A stretch of 64,000 nt of DNA from the NCBI RefSeq assembly GCF_018780625.1, contig NZ_JADMJK010000096.1, positions 3,033 through 67,032 on the forward strand, in the 5' to 3' direction. Both the position numbers and the translations under genes were made by a program. The notes under the pieces were generated by a model. It had not been told where the DNA came from. It saw nothing but the letters and a program-made list of their open reading frames with translations, and did not search any database. Below are positions 51,762-59,898 of this stretch, piece after piece; position 1 is the stretch's first letter, and every line of letters starts with the position of its first letter. The stretch comes from Polaromonas sp. (GTDB lineage Bacteria > Pseudomonadota > Gammaproteobacteria > Burkholderiales > Burkholderiaceae_C).

Positions 51762-53327
51762 TTAGCGCCGGAGCAGTTGGCGAAGCTTGAGCCTGAACGC
51801 CCAAAGAGCTACAAAATAAATAGCTGCCGATGCAGACAGAACAAGGGCCAACAACCCAATTCGTTGTAAATACTGGCTTTTCAGGCCAACCCAGTTCACA
51901 CGCGCTTCAGCCCATAGCAAAAATACCGCCAGCAGCGCGCTGGCGACCGCAACCTGCAGCGCAAACACGCCCCAGCCGGGCGCTGGCTTGTAGCTGCCGC
52001 GCCGCATCAGGCCCAGCAGCAGCCACAGCGCATTGATCAGCGCACCAATGCCGATCGCCAGCGCCAGCCCGGCATGCTGGAAATACGGCACCAGCGCCAG
52101 GTTGAGCAACTGCGTGACCACCAGCACCACCACCGCGATGCGAACCGGTGTCTTGATGTCCTGGCTGGCATAAAAGCCCGGCGCCAGCACCTTGATGGCC
52201 ACCAGGCCCAGCAGGCCGGCGCCATAGCCCATCAGCGCACGCGTGGTTTGCAGCACATCGCGGTCGGTAAACGCGCCATAGTGGTAGAGCGTGGCAACCA
52301 GCGGCTCGGCAAAGGTCAGCAAGGCCACCGCACAGGGCACCGCCAGCACCACCACGATGCGCAGGCCCCAGTCCAGCATGGCCGAGTATTTGGCGGCATC
52401 GTTTGCCGCCTTGGCGGCCGCCAGTTGCGGCGTCAGCACCACACCGATGGCCACCCCCAGCATGGCGGTGGGAAACTCCATCAGACGATCCGCGTAGGTC
52501 AGCCAACTGACACTGCCGGGCGTGAGGTGGGAGGCGATCTGGGTGTTGATCAGCAGGGAAATTTGCGCGACGCTGACGCCCAGCAAGGCGGGAACCATCA
52601 GCTTTGCGATGCTTTTGGTCGCCGGATCAGCCCAGGCGTCTTTGACAACCGAAAAGTTAAACCGGATTTTTGGCAACAGCCCAAGCCGCAGCAAGGCAGG
52701 CACCTGCACCGCCAATTGCAGCAGGCCGCCCAGCATCACGCCGCCGACCAGGGCGAACATGGGCTCAATGCCTTGCGCCCTTAACCAGGGCGCGCCCAGC
52801 CAGGCCGCGCCAATCATGGACAAATTGAGCAGCACCGGCGTGGCGGCAGGCACCGCAAAATGCCGCCAGGTATTGAGCACGCCAGAAGACAACGCCACCA
52901 GTGACATGAAGCCGATATAGGGAAACATCCAGCGCGTCATGAACACGGCGGCTTCAAAGCCGCGCGGGTCCTGCTTCAGGCCGCTGGCCATGGCCCAGAC
53001 CAGCACCGGCGCCGCCGCCACGCCGGCCACGCAGGTCAGCAGCAGCGCCCAAGTCAGCAGCGTCGCCACCCGGTCAATCAGCAGCTTGGTGGCGGCCTCG
53101 CCGTTTTTTGCCTTGCTGGCCGCCAGCACGGGGACAAAGGCCTGGCTGAAAGCCCCCTCGGCAAACAGCCGGCGAAACAGGTTGGGAATGCGAAAGGCCA
53201 CGTTGAAGGCATCGGTCATGGCGCTGGCGCCAAAGGTCGATGCAATCAGGAGTTCACGCGCCAAACCAGTGATGCGGGAGAGCAGCGTGAACAGGGAGAC
53301 GGTGGAGGCGGATTTAAAAAGTGACAC
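51762..53327 (-). CDS. murJ: Lipid II flippase MurJ
   Basis: 521 residues from a GTG at 53327 (an adjacent GTG at 53330 is possible); no ATG is near. Fourteen-helix MviN/MurJ protein: SLFKSASTVSLFTLLSRITG, FRIPNLFRRLFAEGAFSQAF, VLNTWRHFAVPA and VLAPGFYASQDIKTPVRIA. It moves lipid II across the inner membrane for peptidoglycan synthesis. The last helix is encoded partly by an AGCTA/TAGCT repeat-like segment (51807-51825). Divergent from rpsT, a conserved arrangement. Confidence 0.94.
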   Translation of the reverse strand: MSLFKSASTVSLFTLLSRITGLARELLIASTFGASAMTDAFNVAFRIPNLFRRLFAEGAFSQAFVPVLAASKAKNGEAATKLLIDRVATLLTWALLLTCVAGVAAAPVLVWAMASGLKQDPRGFEAAVFMTRWMFPYIGFMSLVALSSGVLNTWRHFAVPAATPVLLNLSMIGAAWLGAPWLRAQGIEPMFALVGGVMLGGLLQLAVQVPALLRLGLLPKIRFNFSVVKDAWADPATKSIAKLMVPALLGVSVAQISLLINTQIASHLTPGSVSWLTYADRLMEFPTAMLGVAIGVVLTPQLAAAKAANDAAKYSAMLDWGLRIVVVLAVPCAVALLTFAEPLVATLYHYGAFTDRDVLQTTRALMGYGAGLLGLVAIKVLAPGFYASQDIKTPVRIAVVVLVVTQLLNLALVPYFQHAGLALAIGIGALINALWLLLGLMRRGSYKPAPGWGVFALQVAVASALLAVFLLWAEARVNWVGLKSQYLQRIGLLALVLSASAAIYFVALWAFRLKLRQLLRR

Positions 53328-53340
53328 CACGGGAGTTTAG

Positions 53341-53367
53341 GTGACAACTTTGCAGCCAGCATATAAT
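53341..53367 (+). promoter_or_regulatory. Probable rpsT promoter
   Basis: A perfect -10 hexamer TATAAT (53362-53367) lies 56 bases before the rpsT ATG. The best -35 match, GTGACA at 53341-53346, is 15 bases away, which is shorter than ideal, so the -35 call is weak. Confidence 0.55.
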
Positions 53368-53423
53368 CATGGGCTTCGCTTGCAACATCTGCAGACTCCT
53401 CCCAGGATTAAAGGAAACTATTT

Positions 53424-53741
53424 ATGGCAACCGCCAAACCCAAGAAAAAGAACCCCCGCCTCGCCTCCGGCCGCAAACGCGTCCGCCAGGACGTCAAACT
53501 CAACGCTGCGAACACCTCGCTGCGTTCGAAATACCGCACCGCTGTGAAAAACGTCGAAAAAGCCGTTCTCACCGGTGACAAAACCAAAGCCACAGAAATG
53601 TTTGCCAAGGCACAGAGCATTGTGGACGCAGTTGCCGACAAGGGCATCTTCCACAAGAACAAGGCAGCGCGCGACAAGAGCCGCCTGTCCGCCAAGGTGA
53701 AAGCCCTGGCACTGAAAGTCGAAGAACCAAAGGCCGCCTAA
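53424..53741 (+). CDS. rpsT: 30S ribosomal protein S20
   Basis: 105 residues, slightly longer than E. coli S20 because of a C-terminal VEEPKAA tail. Typical start [19 protein letters not shown], then [15 protein letters not shown] and [15 protein letters not shown]. It binds 16S rRNA early in small-subunit assembly. AAAGGA precedes the ATG; a TATAAT promoter element lies upstream and a strong terminator downstream. Confidence 0.96.
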   Translation: MATAKPKKKNPRLASGRKRVRQDVKLNAANTSLRSKYRTAVKNVEKAVLTGDKTKATEMFAKAQSIVDAVADKGIFHKNKAARDKSRLSAKVKALALKVEEPKAA

Positions 53742-53823
53742 CTTTTAGGCAAACCGCCCGGACTGGATTTTTAACCAATACAGTCCGCCGTTTTGTAGGG
53801 TGCGCTGCAAGCGAAGTAAAAAA

Positions 53824-53857
53824 ACCACCAGCGTGTCACGCTCTGGTGGTTTTTTTA
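53824..53857 (+). terminator. Rho-independent terminator after rpsT
   Basis: ACCACCAG pairs with CTGGTGGT around an inner GTG/CAC, followed by seven T residues; A residues also precede it, so it may work in both directions for rpsT and for the convergent DUF3579 gene. Confidence 0.85.
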
Positions 53858-53901
53858 TGTGCAACGTTCAAGGCCTGCAAGCTGCGGCCTCACTCCGAAC
53901 G

Positions 53902-54219
53902 TCAGCGTTTGGGCGAATCGGGAATCAGGCAGGCTTCAGCCATCTGCAAATCGTTGTCTTTGGCAAAGTTGATCGCAAAGTCCCAGGCCATAGGCTCGGC
54001 GTCGCGTAATTGCGCGTTGACGACCACGCACTTGATGCCGTTGACGACCGTGGGTACGCACCAGGGCGAATACGTCAGGTGACTGCCCGGTTGGGGACCG
54101 CCGGGGCGGAACTGGCTCATCACACCGCACAACCTGTCCGCCCAGTCGCTGGGCCGGAAGGTTTTGCCATCGCGGGTGACGCCCTGAATGAAGACTTCTT
54201 TAGCGGAGTTGGAGACCAT
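53902..54219 (-). CDS. DUF3579 family protein
   Basis: 105 residues from MVSNSAKEVFIQG (the track start lies 20 codons earlier in non-conserved sequence). Family features: FIQGVTRDGKTFRPSDWADRLCGVMSQF (partly quoted) and YSPWCVPTVVNGIKCVVVNAQL. A small cytoplasmic protein without known function that in betaproteobacteria accompanies arginine synthesis genes. Here it is divergent from argD, with a 254-base gap that includes a 12-base palindrome. Confidence 0.85.
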   Translation of the reverse strand: MVSNSAKEVFIQGVTRDGKTFRPSDWADRLCGVMSQFRPGGPQPGSHLTYSPWCVPTVVNGIKCVVVNAQLRDAEPMAWDFAINFAKDNDLQMAEACLIPDSPKR

Positions 54220-54287
54220 CGGGTGGAGGGTTTGAGCGTGCCAAGGGACGAGGGTAATGCCCGATGCTGCATCGCACAACTATTCTA

Positions 54288-54299
54288 TCTTATATAAGA
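54288..54299. promoter_or_regulatory. Palindrome TCTTATATAAGA in the DUF3579/argD intergenic region
   Basis: A perfect 12-base palindrome 69 bases upstream of the DUF3579 start. On the minus strand TAGAAT follows and could be a -10 hexamer, which would place the palindrome at that gene's promoter. GntR-type regulators bind sites of this kind; the regulator is unknown. Confidence 0.4.
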
Positions 54300-54473
54300 C
54301 TCAGCGCTGCTTGCGGGTCCGGCACCTGCGGGCCGGACACCTTGCAAGACCCCTGCTTGCGGTGAGGCACCGCCGCAACAAGAGACAGTGAGCACTGCGC
54401 CTAAAATCACATCAGATTCGCAGCCGTATATCGCGGCCTCCTTTTTTTGACGATTGCCCCCGGAGCTTTTTCC

Positions 54474-55688
54474 ATGACCGCTGCCCTGCCCCTTCCTATT
54501 GAAGCCGCGTCCCCCCATGTGATGACGACCTATGCCCGTTTGCCGATCGCGCTGTCGCATGGCCAGGGTTGCCGGGTCTGGGATGTCAATGGCAAGTCCT
54601 ACCTCGATGCGCTGGGCGGTATCGCCGTCAACACCCTGGGACACAACCACCCCCGGTTGGTGCCTGCCCTGCAAGAGCAGATCGGCAAGCTGATTCACTG
54701 TTCCAACTACTACCATGTGCCGCTTCAGGAAACGCTGGCGGCCAAGCTGGTGGAACTGTCCGGTCTGGAAAATGTTTTTTTCTGCTCGACCGGACTGGAA
54801 GCCAACGAGGCAGCACTGAAACTGGCGCGCAAGTTCGGCCATGACAAAGGCATTGAGCGCCCCGAAATCGTGGTCTACGAGAAGGCCTTTCACGGCCGCA
54901 GCATTGCCACGCTGAGCGCCACCGGCAACCCCAAGGTGCAGGCAGGCTTTGGCCCGCTGGTCGAAGGCTTTATCCGCGTTCCCCTCAACGACTTTGAGGC
55001 GCTGAAAGCGGCCACCGCCAACAACCCGAACGTGGTCGCGGTGTTTTTTGAGGCGATCCAGGGCGAAGGCGGCGTCAACAGCATGCGCGACGAATACCTG
55101 CAGCAAGCGCGCCAGCTCTGCGACGAACGCGACTGGCTGCTCATGATTGACGAGGTGCAGTGCGGCATGGGCCGCACCGGCAAATGGTTTGCGCACCAGT
55201 GGTCCGGCATCAAGCCCGACGTGATGCCACTGGCCAAGGGGCTGGGCTCAGGCGTTCCCGTAGGCGCTGTGGTGGCCGGCCCCAAGGCCGCCCATATTTT
55301 TGCCCCCGGCAACCACGGCACCACCTTTGGCGGCAACCCGCTGGCCATGCGGGCCGGCGTGGAAACCATCCGCATCATGGAAGAAGACGGCTTGCTGGCC
55401 AATGCGGCCCGGGTCGGCGACCACCTGCGGGCCGCACTGACCCGGGAACTGGCCAGCCTCAAGGGCTTCAAGGAAATCCGCGGGCGCGGCCTCATGCTGG
55501 GCATCGAGTTGACCATCCCTTGCGGCGACCTGGTCAGCCGCGCCGCCGAGCATGGCCTGTTGATCAGCGTCACGGCCGACACCGTGGTGCGCATCGTGCC
55601 GTCGCTGATCCTGAGCACGGCCGAGGCCGATGAGATCGTGGCCATTTTGTGCCCCCTGATCAAGCAATTTCTGCAGGAAAAAGAATGA
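54474..55688 (+). CDS. argD: Acetylornithine aminotransferase
   Basis: 404 residues from MTAALPLPIE, with GGAG eight bases upstream; the track's TTG start is nine codons earlier. A class III PLP enzyme of arginine synthesis. Motifs: GKSYLDALGGIAVNTLGH, FFCSTGLEANEAALKLARK, DEVQCGMGRTGKWFAHQ and the PLP lysine in MPLAKGLGSGVP. Its stop overlaps the argF start, so the two are translated together. Confidence 0.94.
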   Translation: MTAALPLPIEAASPHVMTTYARLPIALSHGQGCRVWDVNGKSYLDALGGIAVNTLGHNHPRLVPALQEQIGKLIHCSNYYHVPLQETLAAKLVELSGLENVFFCSTGLEANEAALKLARKFGHDKGIERPEIVVYEKAFHGRSIATLSATGNPKVQAGFGPLVEGFIRVPLNDFEALKAATANNPNVVAVFFEAIQGEGGVNSMRDEYLQQARQLCDERDWLLMIDEVQCGMGRTGKWFAHQWSGIKPDVMPLAKGLGSGVPVGAVVAGPKAAHIFAPGNHGTTFGGNPLAMRAGVETIRIMEEDGLLANAARVGDHLRAALTRELASLKGFKEIRGRGLMLGIELTIPCGDLVSRAAEHGLLISVTADTVVRIVPSLILSTAEADEIVAILCPLIKQFLQEKE

Positions 55689-56623
55689 CCATGAGCAGCC
55701 CCATGAAACCCCTCAAGCATTACCTGCAGTTCAGCGACCTGAGCGCGAGCGACTACGCCTACCTGTTTGAGCGCACCGCCCTGATCAAGAAAAAGTTCAA
55801 GGCCTACGAAAAGCACCAGCCCCTGATTGACCGCACCATGGTCATGATTTTTGAAAAGGCCTCGACCCGCACGCGCGTCAGCTTTGAGGCCGGCATGTAC
55901 CAGCTGGGCGGCACGGTCGTCAACCTCACCACCGAAGGCAGCCAGCTGGGCCGCGCCGAGCCGATCGAGGACAGCGCCAAGGTCATCAGCCGCATGGTCG
56001 ACCTGGTGATGATCCGCACCTTCGAGCAGACCAAGATCGAGCGCTTTGCCGCGCATTCACGCGTGCCGGTCATCAACGGCCTGACCAATGAGTTCCATCC
56101 CTGCCAGATCCTGGCGGACATCTTTACCTACATCGAGCATCGCGGCTCCATTGCGGGCAAAACGGTGGCCTGGGTCGGCGACGGCAACAACATGGCCAAC
56201 ACCTGGCTGCAGGCCAGCGAAATCCTGGGTTTCAAGGTGCACCTGAGCACACCCGGCGGCTACGAGGTCGACCAGTCGATCGCCGGCATCCGCTCGGCCG
56301 ACAGCTACGAGGTCTTCAAGGACCCCATGCAGGCCTGCGCCGGTGCCGACCTGGTCACCACCGATGTGTGGACCAGCATGGGCTACGAGGCCGAGAACGA
56401 AGCGCGCAAAAAAGCCTTTGCCGACTGGTGCGTGGACCGCGAGATGATGCAGGCCGCCAAGCCCGACGCCCTCTTCATGCATTGCCTGCCGGCGCACCGC
56501 GGTGAAGAAGTCGAAGCCGACGTGATTGACGGCCCGCAGTCCGTGGTGTGGGACGAGGCCGAGAACCGCATGCATGTGCAAAAGGCGCTGATGGAATACC
56601 TTTTACTGGGCAGGGTTGCCTGA
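55685..56623 (+). CDS. argF: Ornithine carbamoyltransferase
   Basis: 312 residues from the ATG at 55685 overlapping argD (a second ATG follows two codons later). It makes citrulline from ornithine and carbamoyl phosphate. Carbamoyl-phosphate site FEKASTRTRVSFE, HPCQILADIFT, WVGDGNNMANTW and the ornithine-binding MHCLPAHRGEEV are present. It is the last gene of the argD-argF operon and converges with the SDR gene 19 bases away. Confidence 0.95.
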   Translation: MTMSSPMKPLKHYLQFSDLSASDYAYLFERTALIKKKFKAYEKHQPLIDRTMVMIFEKASTRTRVSFEAGMYQLGGTVVNLTTEGSQLGRAEPIEDSAKVISRMVDLVMIRTFEQTKIERFAAHSRVPVINGLTNEFHPCQILADIFTYIEHRGSIAGKTVAWVGDGNNMANTWLQASEILGFKVHLSTPGGYEVDQSIAGIRSADSYEVFKDPMQACAGADLVTTDVWTSMGYEAENEARKKAFADWCVDREMMQAAKPDALFMHCLPAHRGEEVEADVIDGPQSVVWDEAENRMHVQKALMEYLLLGRVA

Positions 56624-56642
56624 CGCCCTGCGGGTCAAAAAA

Positions 56643-57416
56643 TCAGCCGCGCCCCACAAACGGCATGTTGGTGGCCATGATGGTCATAAACTGGATGTTG
56701 GTGGACAGTGGTAGCGCGGCCATGTGCACCACCGCATCGGCCACTTCGCTGGCGTCCATCATCGGTTCAATCGCGATCTCGCCGTTGGCCTGCAGCACGC
56801 CTTTGGTCATGCGCGCCGACAACTCCGTCAGGGCGTTGCCAATATCAATTTGACCGCAGGCAATGTTGTACTTGCGGCCGTCGAGCGAGATGGATTTGGT
56901 CAGGCCCGTGATGGCGTGCTTGGTCGCGGTATAGGACGCTGAATTGGGCCGGGGTGCATGGGCGGAGATCGAGCCGTTGTTGATGATGCGGCCGCCCTGG
57001 GGCAGTTGTTCCTTCATCAAGCGGAACGCCCCCTGGGCGCAAAGAAACGAGCCCGTCAGGTTGATGTTGACGACGTTTTGCCATTGCTCAAAGGCGATGT
57101 CCTCAAAATTGACGCCTATGCCGCTCACGCCGGCGTTGTTGACGAGCACATCGAGCCGGCCATACACCGCCTTGATTTTGGCAAACAGGGCGTCCACTGA
57201 TTCAGGCTGGCTCACATCAGTGGGCACGGCCAGGGCGCGGCCCGTGCCGGACTCCTGGGCCACGGCATTGAGCGGCTCGATGCGCCGCCCGGCCAGCACC
57301 ACGCGGTAGCCGTCCCGCAACAAGGCCAGCGCCACGGCCCGGCCAATGCCGGTGCCTGCACCCGTCACGAGGGCAACTTGATGGTGCGCCGGGTTGTTCA
57401 GATTGCTTTGGGTCAT
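56643..57416 (-). CDS. SDR-family oxidoreductase
   Basis: 257 residues. Cofactor motif [16 protein letters not shown], an Arg pair after strand 2 (LAGRRIEPL) that favours NADP, NNAGVSG, catalytic Ser in NNGSISA and Tyr-Lys in SYTATKHA. The C-terminus ([18 protein letters not shown]) is typical of a group of proteobacterial SDRs of unknown substrate. It is the last of a minus-strand series beginning at acnA but 144 bases separate it from the PCu(A)C gene. Confidence 0.88.
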   Translation of the reverse strand: MTQSNLNNPAHHQVALVTGAGTGIGRAVALALLRDGYRVVLAGRRIEPLNAVAQESGTGRALAVPTDVSQPESVDALFAKIKAVYGRLDVLVNNAGVSGIGVNFEDIAFEQWQNVVNINLTGSFLCAQGAFRLMKEQLPQGGRIINNGSISAHAPRPNSASYTATKHAITGLTKSISLDGRKYNIACGQIDIGNALTELSARMTKGVLQANGEIAIEPMMDASEVADAVVHMAALPLSTNIQFMTIMATNMPFVGRG

Positions 57417-57560
57417 GGTGTACCTGTGTGTTTTTACGTCGCTGTGTCGGGGTTGTTGATTCGGCCAACAGCCACCGCGGATCCCTTGAATTGTGCATGA
57501 GGACGACGCAACTCCTGCGCCGTTGCATTTCGGCGCAAAGACCCGAAAAAAAACAGCTGA

Positions 57561-58061
57561 TTACTTGTGCTGGCTGTGATCCATCGGCATCTTGTCGTGG
57601 TTCATGGCGGGCATGCTGCCCATTTTGGCGCCAGGCGCGACCGTGGCCACCGGCACTTTCAGCTCCACCTTGCTCTCGGCGCCCCTGGCGTCCTTGAACA
57701 CCAGCGTCAGCGGCACGCTGCCGCCCTTGGCCAGCGGTACCTTCAGGTCCAGCAGCATGACGTGGTAGCCGCCGGGCTTGAGTGCCAGCGTCTTGCCGGC
57801 GGGAATATCGAGTATGGGAACCGGGCGCATTTTCATGATCTCGCCTTCCATCTTCATTTCATGGACTTCCGTGACGCCCGCCACCGGCGACGAGACACCG
57901 ACCAGCTGGGCGCCGTCCCTGGCGCTGATGTTCATGAAGGCGCCGGTCGCCTTTTGGCCGGCCACTGTGGTGCGGACCCAAGCGTCTTTGACTTCGACGG
58001 TCTGGGCGTAGACGCTGCCAGAGGCCAGGGCGGCGATCAGGGTCAGGGTTTTGAGTTTCAT
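57561..58061 (-). CDS. Periplasmic copper chaperone PCu(A)C
   Basis: 166 residues from MKLKTLTLIAALA with AAAGGA upstream; the longer track start has no signal-like residues. The domain carries the H(M)x10Mx21HxM copper site (VHEMKMEGEIMKM and GGYHVMLLDLKVPL). A C-terminal tail adds further ligands (MPAMNHDKMPMDHSQHK). PCu(A)C delivers Cu(I) to cytochrome oxidase in other bacteria. A DUF2946-type gene lies upstream on the same strand. Confidence 0.92.
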   Translation of the reverse strand: MKLKTLTLIAALASGSVYAQTVEVKDAWVRTTVAGQKATGAFMNISARDGAQLVGVSSPVAGVTEVHEMKMEGEIMKMRPVPILDIPAGKTLALKPGGYHVMLLDLKVPLAKGGSVPLTLVFKDARGAESKVELKVPVATVAPGAKMGSMPAMNHDKMPMDHSQHK

Positions 58062-58272
58062 GGTGTTTCCTTTAATGAATTGAAAAATGGACGTGATGCG
58101 ACGAACGAGCGTCCAGGTGGTGAGACAGCAAAAAATCGGTTTCAAGTGGGGGGACGCTGCGGCCCGGGCCATGGCCAGCGGCTGGGCTAAAGCCCTGAAA
58201 TTCCGTGGAATATCAATTAAATCAACCTGCAGCGCTTATGAAGCGGACCTGAGGCGCTATGAATTTAATATT

Positions 58273-58629
58273 TCAAGACAGGGTGGGCGGCCCGCGCGCA
58301 GGCGGCGGCGCGGCAGTGAGCGCGGCAAGATGGTCGACCGCAATGCCTGGCAGCACATCAGCCGGCGGCTGAGGCGGCTCGGCGGCGAGGCGCGCCAACG
58401 GCGGCGGCGCGCTGGTGGCGGCGCACAGGGGGCAGTCGAGCGCCGGGCTGGCGGCGTCCCGGCCGCCGTCATCGGAGGTGAACAGCACCTTCATCACCCC
58501 GGCGCTGGAGCAGATCAGCTCCATGGCCTGCGGCTTGACGATGGGCGAAGCCACCGCCACGCCGACCGACAATGCGAACCACACCAGCACGAAGCGGGCG
58601 ATCAGGTGGGCATTGCGCAGGGTTTGCAT
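58273..58629 (-). CDS. DUF2946 family protein
   Basis: About 118 residues from the ATG at 58629 (the track uses the GTG one codon before). A signal helix, then ICSSAGVMKVLF and DCPLCAATSAPPP, which fit DUF2946 (C-x-x-x-G-V and the CPLC pair). These small secreted proteins flank copper genes, and the Cys pair may bind Cu. The next gene downstream encodes PCu(A)C, 211 bases away. The FAD monooxygenase ends 33 bases upstream. Confidence 0.75.
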   Translation of the reverse strand: MQTLRNAHLIARFVLVWFALSVGVAVASPIVKPQAMELICSSAGVMKVLFTSDDGGRDAASPALDCPLCAATSAPPPLARLAAEPPQPPADVLPGIAVDHLAALTAAPPPARGPPTLS

Positions 58630-58662
58630 CACAGGAGTTTACATGGCGGCCAAGGCGCAGAC

Positions 58663-59898
58663 TCAGGCCAGCGCGGGCTGGTCGCCATACAGCCAGGGCA
58701 GGTCCAGCAGCTTTTCGCCCAGCACCAGTAGCGACGCATTGCGCGCCAGGCGCAGCGCGCCGTCGGCATGAAAGATCTGGCCGTTGCGCAGTGAACGGGC
58801 CTGCACCCGGGCATTGCGCTGCCAGCGCCTGAGGGCATAGCGCTGCAGCAGCGCGGGCACCTCGAAGGCCGGATCTTGCGCCAGGCCCAGGGCCCGACCG
58901 AGTTCGGCAGCATCTTCAATCGCCATGCCCGCGCCTTGCGCCAGGTAGGGTCGCATCGGGTGTGCGGCATCGCCCAGCAAGGCCACCCGGCCTTGCGCCT
59001 GCTGGTACGCACCGCGCATCGGCGGGCGGTCGCACAGCGGCCAGAGCCGCCAGCCGACGGCGGCGCCGTCATCCACCGGGGCATCGCCGCACGCCGTCAC
59101 CGCATCAATCAGTTCGCGCAGCGGCGCTGCCGTGTGCGCCAGCGCCGCCTGCAGCCCGGCGGCGTGGGCCGCGTGGTCCCAGCTTTGCAGGTCGCGCTCG
59201 ACCTGTCCGTGCACGATGGCCACCACGTTCAGCCAGTCGCCGCCGCGCACCGGGTACTGCACCACATGTAGCCGGGGGCCCAGCCAGGCCGTGACCTGCT
59301 GGCTGCGCAGCCGCTCGGGCAGGCTGGCCTGCGGCAGCATGGCGCGGTAGGCCAGGTGGCCGGTCACGCGCGGCAGGCCGTCGTTCAGCAGTTGCTCGCG
59401 CACGCGGCTCCACAGGCCGTCAGCGCCAATCAGCGCATCGCCTTCCACCTCCAGGCCTTCGGTGGTCTTGATCGTCACCACCGATCCGCTGTCGGTAAAC
59501 CGGGCCACTGCGCTGCTGAGGTTGAGCCACAGGTTGCTGCGCGCCTGCAACGCGCCCAGCAGCAAGCCATGCAGGTCAGCGCGGGCAATGGTGGCATAGG
59601 GCGCACCGTAGACCTGTACAGCCCGGGCGCCCAGCGGCAGCACGCCCAGCGCCTGACCCGACAGGGCATCGCGCACCTGCAGCCGGTCCGGAAACGCCGC
59701 AACGCGCGCCAGTTCAGCCTCCAGCCCCCAGCCGTGCAGCACCCGCACGACGTTGGGCCCGAGCTGCACACCGGCGCCCACCTCGCTGAAGGCGGGTGCC
59801 CGTTCATACAGCCGCACATCCCAGCCAGCGCGCGACGCCGACAAAGCCGCCGCCAGCCCGCCTATGCCGCCGCCCACCACCAGCGCCTGCCGCATCAT
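58663..59898 (-). CDS. FAD-dependent aromatic-ring monooxygenase-like protein
   Basis: 411 residues. FAD motifs of class A hydroxylases: [17 protein letters not shown], the DG motif [14 protein letters not shown] and the GD motif [20 protein letters not shown]. It resembles salicylate or 3-hydroxybenzoate hydroxylases, which use NAD(P)H and O2. The ATG overlaps the acnA stop (ATGA), so it is co-expressed with a TCA-cycle enzyme, an unusual pairing. No ring-cleavage genes are nearby; the substrate is unknown. Confidence 0.87.
   Translation of the reverse strand: MMRQALVVGGGIGGLAAALSASRAGWDVRLYERAPAFSEVGAGVQLGPNVVRVLHGWGLEAELARVAAFPDRLQVRDALSGQALGVLPLGARAVQVYGAPYATIARADLHGLLLGALQARSNLWLNLSSAVARFTDSGSVVTIKTTEGLEVEGDALIGADGLWSRVREQLLNDGLPRVTGHLAYRAMLPQASLPERLRSQQVTAWLGPRLHVVQYPVRGGDWLNVVAIVHGQVERDLQSWDHAAHAAGLQAALAHTAAPLRELIDAVTACGDAPVDDGAAVGWRLWPLCDRPPMRGAYQQAQGRVALLGDAAHPMRPYLAQGAGMAIEDAAELGRALGLAQDPAFEVPALLQRYALRRWQRNARVQARSLRNGQIFHADGALRLARNASLLVLGEKLLDLPWLYGDQPALA

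Noticed and set aside
53759-53787. CGGACTG/CAGTCCG hairpin after rpsT
   Set aside because: Lacks a following T run; the stronger terminator 40 bases downstream explains the end of the transcript.
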